Assembly: GCF_000317515.1 (NCBI RefSeq)
Contig: NC_019738.1
Location: 4,986,001 to 5,050,000, forward strand
Source: Allocoleopsis franciscana PCC 7113
GTDB taxonomy: Bacteria; Cyanobacteriota; Cyanobacteriia; Cyanobacteriales; Coleofasciculaceae
Direction of reading: 5' to 3'
DNA length: 64,000 nt
The translations under genes were made by a program, and so were the position numbers. The notes under the pieces were generated by a model that was given only the letters and a program-made list of their open reading frames with translations, was not told the DNA's origin and searched no databases. Shown here piece by piece: positions 17,083 through 25,972 of the stretch (position 1 is its first letter; each line of letters begins with the position of its first letter).

Positions 17083-17273
17083 CAGTTTAAACGACAATTT
17101 AAAGTAAGATAAATAGCTCTTAATTTGTGAAGGCAACTTTCTCTATTTTAAATTTGTAATGCTCACGTAATCAAATAAATCAAACTAATGGGGATTTACC
17201 TCAAGGCAGTGGCAAGAACAAGGCAACGCTAAGGTACGGGTTGGTAATCTTGTAGATGTGGAGGTTAACCCCA

Positions 17274-18239
17274 ATGGGTTTGGGTGCGATAGATAGAAAA
17301 GCCAATAAATCTAAGCCAATACCACTCCAGGATACAGATTGGAAGAAACGACACTGGTTTCGAGTGGCTTTACGGCTGCAAGGGTCTGTTATTTTTGCTA
17401 TTCTTCCACGAGTAATATTGTGCAGTACCTTTGGTTTTTTAATTACAGGATTCCATGAACTAGGATTTTCTTTATCCTGGCCTGCACTGAGCGGTGTTGT
17501 TCCGAGTATTGTCTTAGGATTACTATTAGTTTTTCGGACAAATACGGCTTACGAACGATTTTGGGAAGGGCGTAAACTTTGGGGAACGTTAGTCAATACG
17601 GTTCGTAACTTAGCTCGTCAAATTTGGGCAGCGATCGCAGAAAATAAGCCACAAGATAGAACGGCAAAAGTAGAAACACTACGATTATTAATCGCTTTTG
17701 CAGTGGCGACTAAGTTACATCTACGGGGAGAGCGGTTGAACAATGAGTTAGAACCCTTAATGTCAGCCGAAAGGTATCAAATACTCCAAACCATGAATCA
17801 TCCACCCTTGGAAATTGCCTTTTGGATTGGAGATTATTTGCAAAAACAGCATGAACGCGGTTGTCTTAATACATATCAACTCAGTGCTATGCTGAAATTG
17901 CTCGATACAATGGTGGATGTTTTAGGGAGTTGTGAACGAATCTTAAAAACACCTATACCCTTAGCGTATTCGATTCATTTAAAGCAATTGTTATTGCTTT
18001 ATTGCCTCTCACTCCCTTTCCCAATGGTCAATGATTTACACTGGTGGACGGCGGTAGTGGTAGGTTTAATTAGTTTTGCTGTCTTTGGAATTGAAGAGAT
18101 TGGAATTGAGATTGAGAATCCCTTTGGTTATGACGCGAATGATTTACCTTTAGATACGATTTGTGCCACCATGGAGCGCAATATTGAAGATTTAATTACA
18201 CTGGCTCCTTGTGTGAGGCATTGGAAAACACATCGGTGA
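17274..18239 (+). CDS. bestrophin-family anion channel, copy 2
   Basis: About 321 residues from the ATG at 17274, which has GGAGG nine bases upstream; the ATG at 17256 overlaps that ribosome site and is less likely. It shares with copy 1 the RxxTAYERFxEGRKxWGxLxNTVRN segment, the KLHLRGE motif and the ENPFGYDxNDLPLD tail. The first 25 residues are a polar extension absent from copy 1. The two genes are clearly a tandem duplication with substantial divergence, so different selectivity or localisation is possible. A long GC-rich palindrome follows 42 bases after the stop. Confidence 0.9.
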   Translation: MGLGAIDRKANKSKPIPLQDTDWKKRHWFRVALRLQGSVIFAILPRVILCSTFGFLITGFHELGFSLSWPALSGVVPSIVLGLLLVFRTNTAYERFWEGRKLWGTLVNTVRNLARQIWAAIAENKPQDRTAKVETLRLLIAFAVATKLHLRGERLNNELEPLMSAERYQILQTMNHPPLEIAFWIGDYLQKQHERGCLNTYQLSAMLKLLDTMVDVLGSCERILKTPIPLAYSIHLKQLLLLYCLSLPFPMVNDLHWWTAVVVGLISFAVFGIEEIGIEIENPFGYDANDLPLDTICATMERNIEDLITLAPCVRHWKTHR

Positions 18240-18281
18240 AATAGCGCGATCACAAATTCCACCCCAAGCTATATCTCTTAG

Positions 18282-18307
18282 CCCCCTCCTCGCTAGCGAG
18301 GAGGGGG
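18282..18307. terminator. 26-bp perfect palindrome after bestrophin copy 2
   Basis: CCCCCTCCTCGCT and AGCGAGGAGGGGG form one uninterrupted palindrome. It is GC-rich and adjoins both the bestrophin 3' end (plus) and the truncated tryptophanase-like remnant (minus). There is no T-tract, so a repeat element is as likely as a terminator. Confidence 0.6.
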
Positions 18308-18322
18308 AACATGAATCTTGAG

Positions 18323-18406
18323 TCATGGCTGGTCAACCACTTTGATTTTGAATGGTTCAGCCCATGACCGACGGCGATGCGGGCGGGTGGGAATGGTGTC
18401 GCTCAT
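18323..18406 (-). pseudogene. 5' remnant resembling a tryptophanase/beta-eliminating lyase gene
   Basis: An ATG at 18404-18406 preceded by AAGGAG with six-base spacing opens a 27-codon frame ending in TGA. It encodes RRRSWAEPFKIKVV, close to the N-terminal segment (EPFRIRVIEPVKRTTR in E. coli TnaA) of tryptophanase and tyrosine phenol-lyase. Similarity stops after VV, just before a stop codon and the 26-bp palindrome. The ribosome site and start are intact, so a functional short peptide is possible, but a deletion remnant is simpler. The family match is from memory and has not been searched. Confidence 0.45.
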
Positions 18407-18613
18407 GACCTACTCCTTCAATCGTATACTTCAAGGAGATACTACTGTTTTAGATTAAAAAATCTGTTCACAGCGATCGCTCTATTCCATAAAATGTGAT
18501 TGCTACTTTCCTGTTGTCTGGTATTGGTGAATACTGGTTGGAGATGATCACTCCAATCGCCGCCTGTTCAAGCGATTTTTACTACCAACAAAATAACGAC
18601 TGAGGACAAACTT

Positions 18614-19066
18614 ATGGAGCCTGTAACAAAAGATTATGGACTATCACTCCTCCCACCCTTCCAGTGTTTCATGGGTCAGTGGGAAGGCTTATGTAAAACC
18701 TTTGGCCTTGATGGAAATTTTCTGGAAGCCTCAGCCGTCCACGCCAATATCTACTGGATTACTCCTAAAATCTGGCATTTCCATGAACACTTTGAAAACC
18801 TTTATGGGTATGGTGAAGCTGTCTTTCATAGTGATATTAAAGTGACTGGAAAGACCTGCTATGCAGAAGACGCACAGCTTAAACTTCACGGAACTGAATT
18901 AATTCCCTACAACTACATCTTCAAGGTTGAGAGTACCGTCTCTCAATCTGTAATCTTTAACAACCACTACTTCATCGACCCTAATAATCGCCGGATAATA
19001 ACTCATAAGTTACGCGACGGCGAAAGCTATATTTTTCAAATCCAGGATTTTGTGAGAGTGGCCTAG
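18614..19066 (+). CDS. conserved hypothetical protein, possibly lipocalin-like
   Basis: This 150-residue soluble protein lacks a signal peptide or membrane segment. It opens with LLPPFQCFMGQWEGLCKTFGLDGN, a pattern reminiscent of the calycin/DUF3598-type beta-barrels of cyanobacteria that bind small ligands. Alternating hydrophobic strands follow (FHSDIKVTGKTCYAEDAQLKL, SVIFNNHYFID). The fold call is an inference. It stands alone between the bestrophin pair and an SDR gene, and a heptameric repeat follows its stop directly. Confidence 0.7.
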   Translation: MEPVTKDYGLSLLPPFQCFMGQWEGLCKTFGLDGNFLEASAVHANIYWITPKIWHFHEHFENLYGYGEAVFHSDIKVTGKTCYAEDAQLKLHGTELIPYNYIFKVESTVSQSVIFNNHYFIDPNNRRIITHKLRDGESYIFQIQDFVRVA

Positions 19067-19073
19067 TTACAGC

Positions 19074-19099
19074 AAAAGGCAGAAGGCAAAGGGCAGAAA
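19074..19099. repeat. short tandem heptamer repeat
   Basis: Units of the AAGGCAG / AAGGGCAG type directly after the preceding gene. Similar purine-rich heptamers recur at 50481, 54643 and 60066, typical of cyanobacterial STRR sequences. Confidence 0.7.
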
Positions 19100-19209
19100 A
19101 TTTATTACTAGTACATCATTAATTTTGCCGTTAAATCTGTTTCATTTTGACACTTTACTTGCTCTCAAATGGGGAGTCTTAATTAATAACTCCCCATTTC
19201 TAAAAGACT

Positions 19210-20034
19210 CTAACGTGAGATTGCGGCTGCTTGTCTCAGTTTCGGGTAGTGTTTTTGTCTATCCTTGGGTAGAGGAGCCGCCATCAGCAAAACCTTCTCT
19301 AAAAGCCAAGGCGCAATCCTGCTGCACCATACGGCTAAATGACTTTGCCATCCCACCAAGATTTCCGGCGTGTCCTTACGTAGTCCGGTAATCAAAGCTT
19401 GTGCGACTTGCTGAGTCGTCATCGGTACAACCCAGCGAAACAACTGTAAGTCTCGCACCATGTCCGTATCCGTCAGAGTTGGCAGCAAAGCCACCACCCG
19501 AATATTGTATTCAGCGAGTTCACCGCGCAAAGCTTGGGTAAATCCTAAAATCGCAGACTTGGTTGCGGAATAAGTTGCCATTGTGGGCGCGGCTATTTTG
19601 CCCATCAGGCTAGAAACGTTAACGATTGTCCCTTCCTCTTGTGCTGCCATGCGTCGGGCAACCAAACGGGTGATCGTGTACATTCCCATTAAATTCGTCG
19701 CGATTTCTTCCTGCATTTTGGGCAGGGGTGAGCGTAAAAAGGGCGATTGGTGGGCAACTCCAGCACAGTTAACGAGTAGATGAATCGGGCTATAATTTCG
19801 CCAAGCCTGTGCGATCGCAATATTCACTTCCACCGCCTGACTCAGATCCAACGCCAAGATCACGACTTCTACGCCTAGCGCCTCGATTTGTGTCGCCACT
19901 TCCGTTAAGCGCTGGTGATCGCGTGCCACCAGTAATAGGCGTTTTGCGCCTTGTTGCGCTAATTCAATGGCGATCGCTCGTCCAATTCCACGCGAAGCCC
20001 CGGTAATCAGGGCTGTTTTGCCTTGAATGTTCAT
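19210..20034 (-). CDS. SDR-family oxidoreductase
   Basis: This 274-residue classical SDR has the cofactor motif GASRGIGRA (about residues 13-21), LDLS with the acidic/adenine-binding region, NCAG near residue 90, catalytic Ser in VSSLMG and the YSATK motif (about 155-159). The C-terminal 50 residues carry a hydrophobic stretch (VWCSRIAPWLLEKVLLMAAPL) suggesting membrane association, as in many fatty-acid or retinol-type SDRs. The substrate is unknown. No partner genes adjoin it; a 970-bp spacer lies upstream. Confidence 0.9.
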   Translation of the reverse strand: MNIQGKTALITGASRGIGRAIAIELAQQGAKRLLLVARDHQRLTEVATQIEALGVEVVILALDLSQAVEVNIAIAQAWRNYSPIHLLVNCAGVAHQSPFLRSPLPKMQEEIATNLMGMYTITRLVARRMAAQEEGTIVNVSSLMGKIAAPTMATYSATKSAILGFTQALRGELAEYNIRVVALLPTLTDTDMVRDLQLFRWVVPMTTQQVAQALITGLRKDTPEILVGWQSHLAVWCSRIAPWLLEKVLLMAAPLPKDRQKHYPKLRQAAAISR

Positions 20035-21004
20035 AAATTAAAACCTTTGGATGTTGGAGTTCTTTTGAGTTTTGCAGTTAACGTCTCACCACGCCGTGCA
20101 GCCGTGTTGATCGCAAAGATGGAAACACATGAAGCAACTAACTCATTGGCAATGAGACGAACAGGGATAGGTAATGTCGGTATGAGTTGGACTCAACCTT
20201 TAAGAGCCAGACATTCCTCAGGGATGAATGTAGGGAACACTTATGTCTTGCAGGCAAAGTGAGAGAAATGTCCTCTGCGTGAGACTTCTGTAAAGTTTGA
20301 GGCTGACTCGCAACAGACACGGATATTGCCAGTCAGTGACATGATGGAGTTGTCCTACCCGTAGTCAAATAATCCACAGCGATATCTCTAAGCCGTCTTT
20401 TAGGAAAGGTTGTGTAGAGCCGTCCAAGAAATATCGTTAACCCATTGTGGAGTCAGTGAATCGGTGAAAAGACAAAATTGACATAGAGCATAAATGGTAC
20501 ATCTCCTAGAATCGAGAATTGACCAGAAGCAACACATAATGCACACGTTAGCAACTTCTCTTGTAAACCCGCAACATTTTTTAATAAAAACTGCTTAATG
20601 CTTGTTCACAAAACAGCGATCCCTATTAATGAAGCTGCAAATTGTCTGCCTGTAAGGGTTTTAGCTTCTGCCCAATAGGAGGGGTGCTGGTTGGCAGGAG
20701 ATAGCGCACCGATGGAGTTGATTTACATCACAGCATAATCTTGAAGAGTTCTTTTACAGTGCGATCGCTTTTACCCTATTAAGTAATAATACTTACTCCA
20801 TGAGGGAAAAATCCATGAGCGCAATTTATAAGGTGGGTTAGGCGTAGTGGTAAACCACCAAAGGTTTCGAGACGGTGTGTTTGCGATTGGATAACGTACC
20901 TGACGAATGTCTTCTGTGCTCTTATGAGAGGAGAGGGATGAGGCAGTGACGAACTCTCATATTTGATGGCACAAGGGAATCCTTTTGTGCTCATTTTGTG
21001 CTCA
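20035..21004. other. 970-bp spacer with possible coding remnants
   Basis: No gene can be supported. A frame at about 20095-20262 (plus) encodes a segment with MRRTGIGNVGMSWTQP and RHSSGMNVGN that looks like a decayed coding tail, perhaps of a mobile-element protein, but I cannot name it. GGTGGGTTA and TAAACCACC near 20832-20861 form an imperfect hairpin. Confidence 0.35.
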
Positions 21005-21589
21005 TTAAGCAGAACTGCCACTTTCTCCCTTGATCACCGCTGCACCAATTAAATGAGCCAAACGCAATGCCTCCGGCACATTTCCACAGTCCGTCAGGCG
21101 TTTTAGTACCGAAAACGTTACCTGCGGACAAGCACCATACACCTGGAAGAAAAATGGCGGGTGAGCGTGAATTGTTCCGGCGCGATACAGCCGCTCTAAA
21201 CGTTTCTCTGGCTCTGGTAAACGACGAATCGCTTGTTCTATCGCCGTCAAGTTAGGCATCCGTCGCATGACGGCTACACAGGGGAGTTTGAGTTGCTCGG
21301 AAAGCTTGGGTAAGTCAATAACATTAAAGCCGCCAAAGGCAATACCATCCAGCAGCAAAATATGGAGTTGAGGGAGAAATTTTCGTCCTAACAATAAGCT
21401 TAAAATGACATCTGTCGCATTCCAACCATCCTGCTCGACTTGTCCCCAAACCATCCCCTCAAAGCGAGTACCCGCACAAACAATACCTGCAACAGATACA
21501 TTCCCACCCGTGTTACGGACAAAGGGGGCATCATCGAAGCCAATGACGCGAATCACACGATTCAGTCGGATCAGAGCGTCAAGTTCCAT
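21005..21589 (-). CDS. DUF99 family protein
   Basis: This 194-residue protein matches the DUF99 pattern: IRVIGFDDAPF at the start, VAGIVCAGTRFEGMVWGQVEQDGWNATD, then HILLLDGIAFGGFNVIDL. The acidic residues in FDDAPF, DGWDATD-like and LLDGI positions resemble the endonuclease V-like active site proposed for the family. The biochemical role is not established. It is closely followed downstream on the same strand by nothing related. A histidine kinase remnant lies 31 bases upstream of its start. Confidence 0.85.
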   Translation of the reverse strand: MELDALIRLNRVIRVIGFDDAPFVRNTGGNVSVAGIVCAGTRFEGMVWGQVEQDGWNATDVILSLLLGRKFLPQLHILLLDGIAFGGFNVIDLPKLSEQLKLPCVAVMRRMPNLTAIEQAIRRLPEPEKRLERLYRAGTIHAHPPFFFQVYGACPQVTFSVLKRLTDCGNVPEALRLAHLIGAAVIKGESGSSA

Positions 21590-21619
21590 TAACTTATAAC
21601 TCTATTCTAAATTTATTTC

Positions 21620-21985
21620 TTAGGTTGGTATAGGATTCAATGGCAGTATAACCGTAACCGTTGTTCCTACACCCACTTCACTTTCTAAAGTTATTTGACC
21701 CCCAAGTAAGTCTACACATTTTTTGGCGATCGCAAGCCCTAACCCCGTCCCCTGAATTGTGCCTGCATTGCTGGCTCGATAGAAGGTTTCAAACACTCTT
21801 TCTCGATCTTCAGGCGGAATACCGATACCTTCATCCTGAATCCGAAAAATAGCCTGACCTTGTTGAGACACTAAGTCTACGCGAATTTTCTTACCTTGAG
21901 GAGAATCTTTGACTGCAAGGGACTGCCACAATTCTCTTGATATCAGTTGGTCATTAGGGTGAACGTAATTTAGAAAGGGGTGTGG
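21620..21985 (-). pseudogene. histidine kinase remnant (HATPase_c domain only)
   Basis: The open frame encodes only the C-terminal ATP-binding part of a sensor kinase. The G1 box DEGIGIP, F box (VFETFYRAS) and G2 box GTGLGLAIAK are intact. The N box is altered: the expected LSNAVKYSPQG reads QSLAVKDSPQG. No HisKA, sensor or transmembrane region precedes it; the frame closes at a TGA at 21986-21988. A TTG at 21929-21931 is the only nearby start. The break lies at a 15-bp inverted repeat (21978-22038), suggesting truncation by rearrangement. A translated fragment would not be an active kinase. Confidence 0.75.
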
Positions 21986-22038
21986 TCAAAAGGGACGCTT
22001 GGAGCGATCGCATCTACCAACAGCTTTTGACCACACCC
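21978..22038. repeat. 15-bp inverted repeat beside the kinase remnant
   Basis: GGGTGTGGTCAAAAG (21978-21992) and CTTTTGACCACACCC (22024-22038) are perfect complements 31 bases apart. The structure resembles a miniature palindromic element. It coincides with the point where kinase homology ends. Confidence 0.75.
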
Positions 22039-22150
22039 GCTGATGATGGAAAGGTAAAAATTAATGTTCTATTAGTTTTATGCCAATATCCAGATAAAGC
22101 TGTGAGGCTGTCAAATTAGCCGATAATGACTTTTCATAAACAACAAGAAA

Positions 22151-22207
22151 GCATCCCTAATCGGTCAAGCCTTTAATCCCTCTCTCGCACGACCTATTTA
22201 GGGATGC
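22151..22207. repeat. 10-bp inverted repeat
   Basis: GCATCCCTAA (22151-22160) and TTAGGGATGC (22198-22207) are perfect complements around a 37-base interior. Function unknown; it lies downstream of the aminotransferase terminator. Confidence 0.5.
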
Positions 22208-22235
22208 ACCTTACCCAAGAATTAATACAGAATAA

Positions 22236-22282
22236 GGCTGGCGTTAGCCCAAAGAGTTGTCAATAACGCCCCGTTGCCAGCC
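22236..22282 (-). terminator. probable terminator of the class V aminotransferase gene
   Basis: GGCTGGC and GCCAGCC arms, with inner CGTTA/TAACG pairing, form a long hairpin just after the stop at 22291 on the minus strand. It is followed by TTATTCTGTATT, a weak T-rich tract. Confidence 0.6.
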
Positions 22283-22290
22283 ACTGTAGC

Positions 22291-23793
22291 CTATAGCAGG
22301 CCATGGACGACTTTTAAGTGGCGCTCACCGGTGGAGCTGTGAGTCGTTGGCTCTGTGTCAAAACCAGGCAGATCAGAGAAGTCGAAGCGGAAACCGCGAG
22401 GCAAATAATCGCCTGTAGTGGCATCTTGCTCGTAGTCGCCCTGCCACTGCTTCTGAGCAATGCGGGAAACAGCTTCTATTAAAGTTTCCATTTCCTGCTC
22501 CGTGTTGTGGATTCCCAGACTGGCGCGGACAGCCCCTGGCACATTGTGGCGATCGCCCCGAACGCTAGTTTCTTCTTCCGAAGGACAGGAGCAAGTTTCT
22601 TCCACTCCCAAGAGGCGCTTCATCAAAGGTTGGGCGCAGAAGCAACCATTGCGTACCGCAATGCCCCACTCATAAGAAAGAATGGCAGCTACTAGGCCAT
22701 GAGGAACGCCATCGACGGTAAAGGTGACAACGCCCACGCGCTTGTCTGTGCCATTGGGGTCGCGGGAGCCTAAGATTTTAACTTGGGGAATGTGAGACAG
22801 ATTTTCTAAGAGGACAGAGGTGAGATGACGCTCGTGAGCCTCGACTTTATCCATCCCTACCGCTTCGAGTACCTGAATGGTGCGGGCTAGCGCTAACATT
22901 CCTAAGATGTTGGGCGTTCCTGCCTCGTTGCGATCGGGGGGCGCAGCCCAAGTAACGCTGTTGGTACTCACAGAACCGACGGTTCCACCACCGGGTTGGT
23001 AGGGTGCAGCGGCGGCGAAAATATCGCGCCGTCCGACAACCGCTCCGACTCCTCCGGGAGCGTTCATTTTGTGACCACTGAACACCAGGAAGTCAATGTG
23101 ACCTGGATCGGTATGGGGTCTCATGTTCACACGACGGTGGGGCACCAACTGAGCACCATCCACAACCATTAAGGCTCCATACTTGTGAGCTAAGGCGGCA
23201 ATTTCGTGGATTGGCAGCACTGAGCCGAGGATGTTGGAGGCACCAGTCATGGTTACGACCCGAACTCTGCCCTTGGCGGGGTCTAAGCGGCGTTCTAGCT
23301 CCTTGAGGTCAATTTGTCCCTCAGCGTTAATGGGGAGGTGTTCCACCTTAGCTTTGTTACGCCAGGGGAGGTCGCTGCTGTGGTGTTCCAGGATTGTGGT
23401 GAGGACGCGATCGCCAGGAGCAAAGGAGATAGTGTTCGCCAGCAGGTTCATTCCTTCGGTCGTGTTACGCACCGGGATAACCACATCCCGCTCACTATCC
23501 CAACCGACAAACTCTCCCACAATCCGGCGTGCTTGTTCGTAGCGCTCTGTACAAAAATGGGAGTCAAAACCGGTACCGCGATGAATGTTGGAGTAGTAGG
23601 GTTCAATGTCTCGGATGAAGTCGCTAACCACTCGGAAGGGTTTGGTGCTAGCTCCATTATCCAAGAAGATTTGAGTAATATGGCGACCGTCCAACAAAGG
23701 CACAAAGTGGTTAGCACCGAGTACTTCTGGGCATTGAAAACTTTCGCTTTTGGGTTGGATAGCCTTGATGTCCTGTCTTTGGATTAACTGCAT
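22291..23793 (-). CDS. class V aminotransferase, cysteine desulfurase-like
   Basis: This 500-residue PLP enzyme is of fold type I. It has the cofactor Asp212 in MVVDGAQLVPH, the Schiff-base Lys242 in FSGHKMNAPGG, the phosphate-binding TTEG near residue 112 and EAGTPNILGMLAL. A Cys-rich loop RNGCFCAQPL (about residues 382-391) sits where SufS carries its persulfide Cys. A further CSCPSEEET insertion and a C-terminal extension of about 60 residues distinguish it from the 400-residue SufS proteins. The substrate could be cysteine or another amino acid. The neighbouring gamma-glutamylcyclotransferase-like gene hints at sulfur or thiol metabolism. Confidence 0.85.
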   Translation of the reverse strand: MQLIQRQDIKAIQPKSESFQCPEVLGANHFVPLLDGRHITQIFLDNGASTKPFRVVSDFIRDIEPYYSNIHRGTGFDSHFCTERYEQARRIVGEFVGWDSERDVVIPVRNTTEGMNLLANTISFAPGDRVLTTILEHHSSDLPWRNKAKVEHLPINAEGQIDLKELERRLDPAKGRVRVVTMTGASNILGSVLPIHEIAALAHKYGALMVVDGAQLVPHRRVNMRPHTDPGHIDFLVFSGHKMNAPGGVGAVVGRRDIFAAAAPYQPGGGTVGSVSTNSVTWAAPPDRNEAGTPNILGMLALARTIQVLEAVGMDKVEAHERHLTSVLLENLSHIPQVKILGSRDPNGTDKRVGVVTFTVDGVPHGLVAAILSYEWGIAVRNGCFCAQPLMKRLLGVEETCSCPSEEETSVRGDRHNVPGAVRASLGIHNTEQEMETLIEAVSRIAQKQWQGDYEQDATTGDYLPRGFRFDFSDLPGFDTEPTTHSSTGERHLKVVHGLL

Positions 23794-23933
23794 TGAATAC
23801 TCCTTGGTCGTTTTTCTTGGGTAAAAAAGAGGGTCAATCTTATGAGAAAACGGTCAGTGATTCTAAAGGCAGTTTGTGCGATTGGGACACAGGCACAAGG
23901 CTAGGACTGCCTACACTACAGTTCAAGAAATGA

Positions 23934-24512
23934 TTAAGCGGCTTGAGGTTGCCACCTCCGGGTTCCCAATTGTTGCTGTTGTAGCTGATGCATGTGGTTA
24001 AACAACTTCCAGCAATATTGCTCTGGTAGTCCAGAGGTAACCGCTCCCCGGAGAACAACGTTGAAGTACCAGTCGCCGGGAGCAACTTCTTCCGAAAGTT
24101 TGTCAATCACCACGTAGGTACGAACAGTCTTGTAAAGTTGACCTTGGCAGACAACCTCAATCATTTCGTGTTTATATCGACCTTCGTGGACACATTCGCG
24201 CCGATCAAGATTAATGCTTTGCTGCCAAGGCAACTGATAGAGAACTCCTTCCACAGAGCTATTGGGGTCTTCGACCACATCGAGTACACCACAATCGCGC
24301 TTTTCGCAGTAGCAATAAAACCCTAGTCGATAGCCTTTAAGGGTCGCCGGACCTACGACATAATTATGTGTGTTTTCGCCAAGGGAGCGCTTTAGGTCTA
24401 CCGGACACATGCAGGAGCCATAAGCAAAATAGTAGAACGTTGCCATATTCTTTTTGCTCAAAATTTTTAGGTCCGACATAGTTTTTTGAGTGTTAGGAGA
24501 AACAACAAACAT
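23934..24512 (-). CDS. gamma-glutamylcyclotransferase-like protein
   Basis: Up to 192 residues. It carries the GGCT/AIG2 signature FAYGSCM near the N-terminus (the phosphate-like loop YGS), VVGPATLKGYRLGFY, and LDRRECVHEGRY, where the conserved acidic residue of the LDxxEG motif acts as general acid/base. Family members convert gamma-glutamyl compounds to 5-oxoproline. The Cys-rich CYCEKRDCG loop is unusual. In-frame ATGs exist at 24512, 24479 and 24446; the last (MATFYYFAYGS) fits family length best, but no ribosome site decides. It lies 140 bases upstream of the class V aminotransferase on the same strand and may be co-transcribed. Confidence 0.8.
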   Translation of the reverse strand: MFVVSPNTQKTMSDLKILSKKNMATFYYFAYGSCMCPVDLKRSLGENTHNYVVGPATLKGYRLGFYCYCEKRDCGVLDVVEDPNSSVEGVLYQLPWQQSINLDRRECVHEGRYKHEMIEVVCQGQLYKTVRTYVVIDKLSEEVAPGDWYFNVVLRGAVTSGLPEQYCWKLFNHMHQLQQQQLGTRRWQPQAA

Positions 24513-25206
24513 TAGTTATGGCAAATCTTCGACGGGTGCTTAGCAAGTGCTCTGTGGAATTTCATTGCCTAAGTTCTTGTGTAGATATTGGCATAGTCTC
24601 CCTATAGCTTGTCTAGCTTTAAGGGCGCTATTTACCGAAGTTTTATATTGCCCCTCTTAGCTTTGAACATCAGGATGTGGCTGGATTGCTGAATATAGCT
24701 AAAGTTTCGTCTCTCTTTAAACCCGACCCTTTATCAAGTATTTGTAAAGCCATACTAGGGGTTAACGATAAAAAGTAAACTCTACAGTTAAGATTTCGAT
24801 TTTCCAGAGTGAAGTGAATCAAGCGTTTTATTCCTTGACCAAGAATTAATTTGAGTCATTAAAAAATGACACAACCGCAGCGAAGCTATACGGTATCGAA
24901 TCGCTGTATCCGTGTCATGATTTGACTTGCAAGTATTGAATTGACGTATTGCCTAATCGAGCAGCGTTACGGAATCAAACGCCATCGAGCTGACTTAATG
25001 ATATGAAGAGTCTCTGTAACAATACCTCTGAGAAATGGCGGAAAAATTTGAGCCATATGGCTGAACTTTAAGAATTATGGGATAATCCGGTAAAAATGTA
25101 GCAAAGCACACTGCATTTTGGACGTGGAAGTTGATTCGCTGTCTTAGATTTGAGTCGAGAAATTCTTTTTCCTTTCCCTACAAAATTAGGGTTACAGCCT
25201 CCGGAT
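24513..25206. other. 694-bp non-coding spacer
   Basis: I see no gene, RNA or strong hairpin. It contains AT-rich stretches and should include the promoter of the downstream minus-strand gene at 24512. Confidence 0.4.
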
Positions 25207-25584
25207 TCAGAATTGAGAATCCAACGGTTCACAAAAATGGTTGATGTCTTGGGTAACAACATACATCAGCACGGGCGTTGCCAGGATTGACGGCAACAGA
25301 GGTGTCTCTGCTAAGTATCGAATCATGGGTGCATAAGAACCCTTGAGCAAATCGTCGCGAAATTCCTTCTGGCAAATCACAGCACGGCATTTCCGAGCTA
25401 AAGCGTCTAGCCACTCGGCATTATCTCTTTGGGGTTGCTGTCCGGCACGGATGGCTAATGCTATAGCGGCATCTTCTAAATCTCCCTCGCAATCTTCAAT
25501 CGCATCCAGTGCTTTCATGGCTTCGGGATTATTGGCTAACTCAGTGCGAAACTGGGCAATTTGTTGAGAAGTAACGGTCGTCAT
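25207..25584 (-). CDS. conserved hypothetical protein
   Basis: This 125-residue protein is mostly helical. It starts MTTVTSQQIAQFRTEL, has an acidic segment AIEDCEGDLEDAAIALAIRAG, a CRAVICQKEFRDDL stretch and a hydrophobic C-terminal part (LLPSILATPVLMYVV). I do not recognise the family, but the codon pattern and composition are those of a real gene. It is divergent from the acyl-CoA synthetase gene, with a 388-bp shared upstream spacer (25585-25972) in which I see no other feature. Confidence 0.7.
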   Translation of the reverse strand: MTTVTSQQIAQFRTELANNPEAMKALDAIEDCEGDLEDAAIALAIRAGQQPQRDNAEWLDALARKCRAVICQKEFRDDLLKGSYAPMIRYLAETPLLPSILATPVLMYVVTQDINHFCEPLDSQF

Positions 25585-25972
25585 AGAGTCTTGCTGGCAA
25601 TAGGCTCAGGATTGAGGATTGTGGAACAACCGGAGATGAGAGCGAGGAGGAACTTGGGTGGCTCGCAGCTATTGTGATAGCGGAGCGGGACATCGTCCGG
25701 TGGTAAACCTTTGTTGATAATTCTAGGTTTAAGTGGACAAATTCGCCTGATCTTCTCTGCTCACTCCAGCTCCACTCTTGATTCTGGGGATTTTCCTCTG
25801 TGACTTGCTCATGACGTAACCCAGAGCGACGTAAGCATTTTTACTGACCTGTAGAGAAACTGCGAGTAAATTAGAAATAGGACAGCGCTGCACAGAATCC
25901 ACGATCCGTCACCAAGGCAGGTACACAATCCAAGCCTACCCACTGACCGAGAAACAAGTTCAGGTATGAACG

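Noticed and set aside
20095-20262. Possible transposase C-terminal remnant
   Set aside because: Protein-like composition but no motif I can assign; kept only as a note in the spacer entry.
20779-21021. 80-codon minus-strand ORF with FPHGVS and RLETFGGLPLRL
   Set aside because: Composition matches read-through of intergenic repeat sequence; no ribosome site and no conserved domain.
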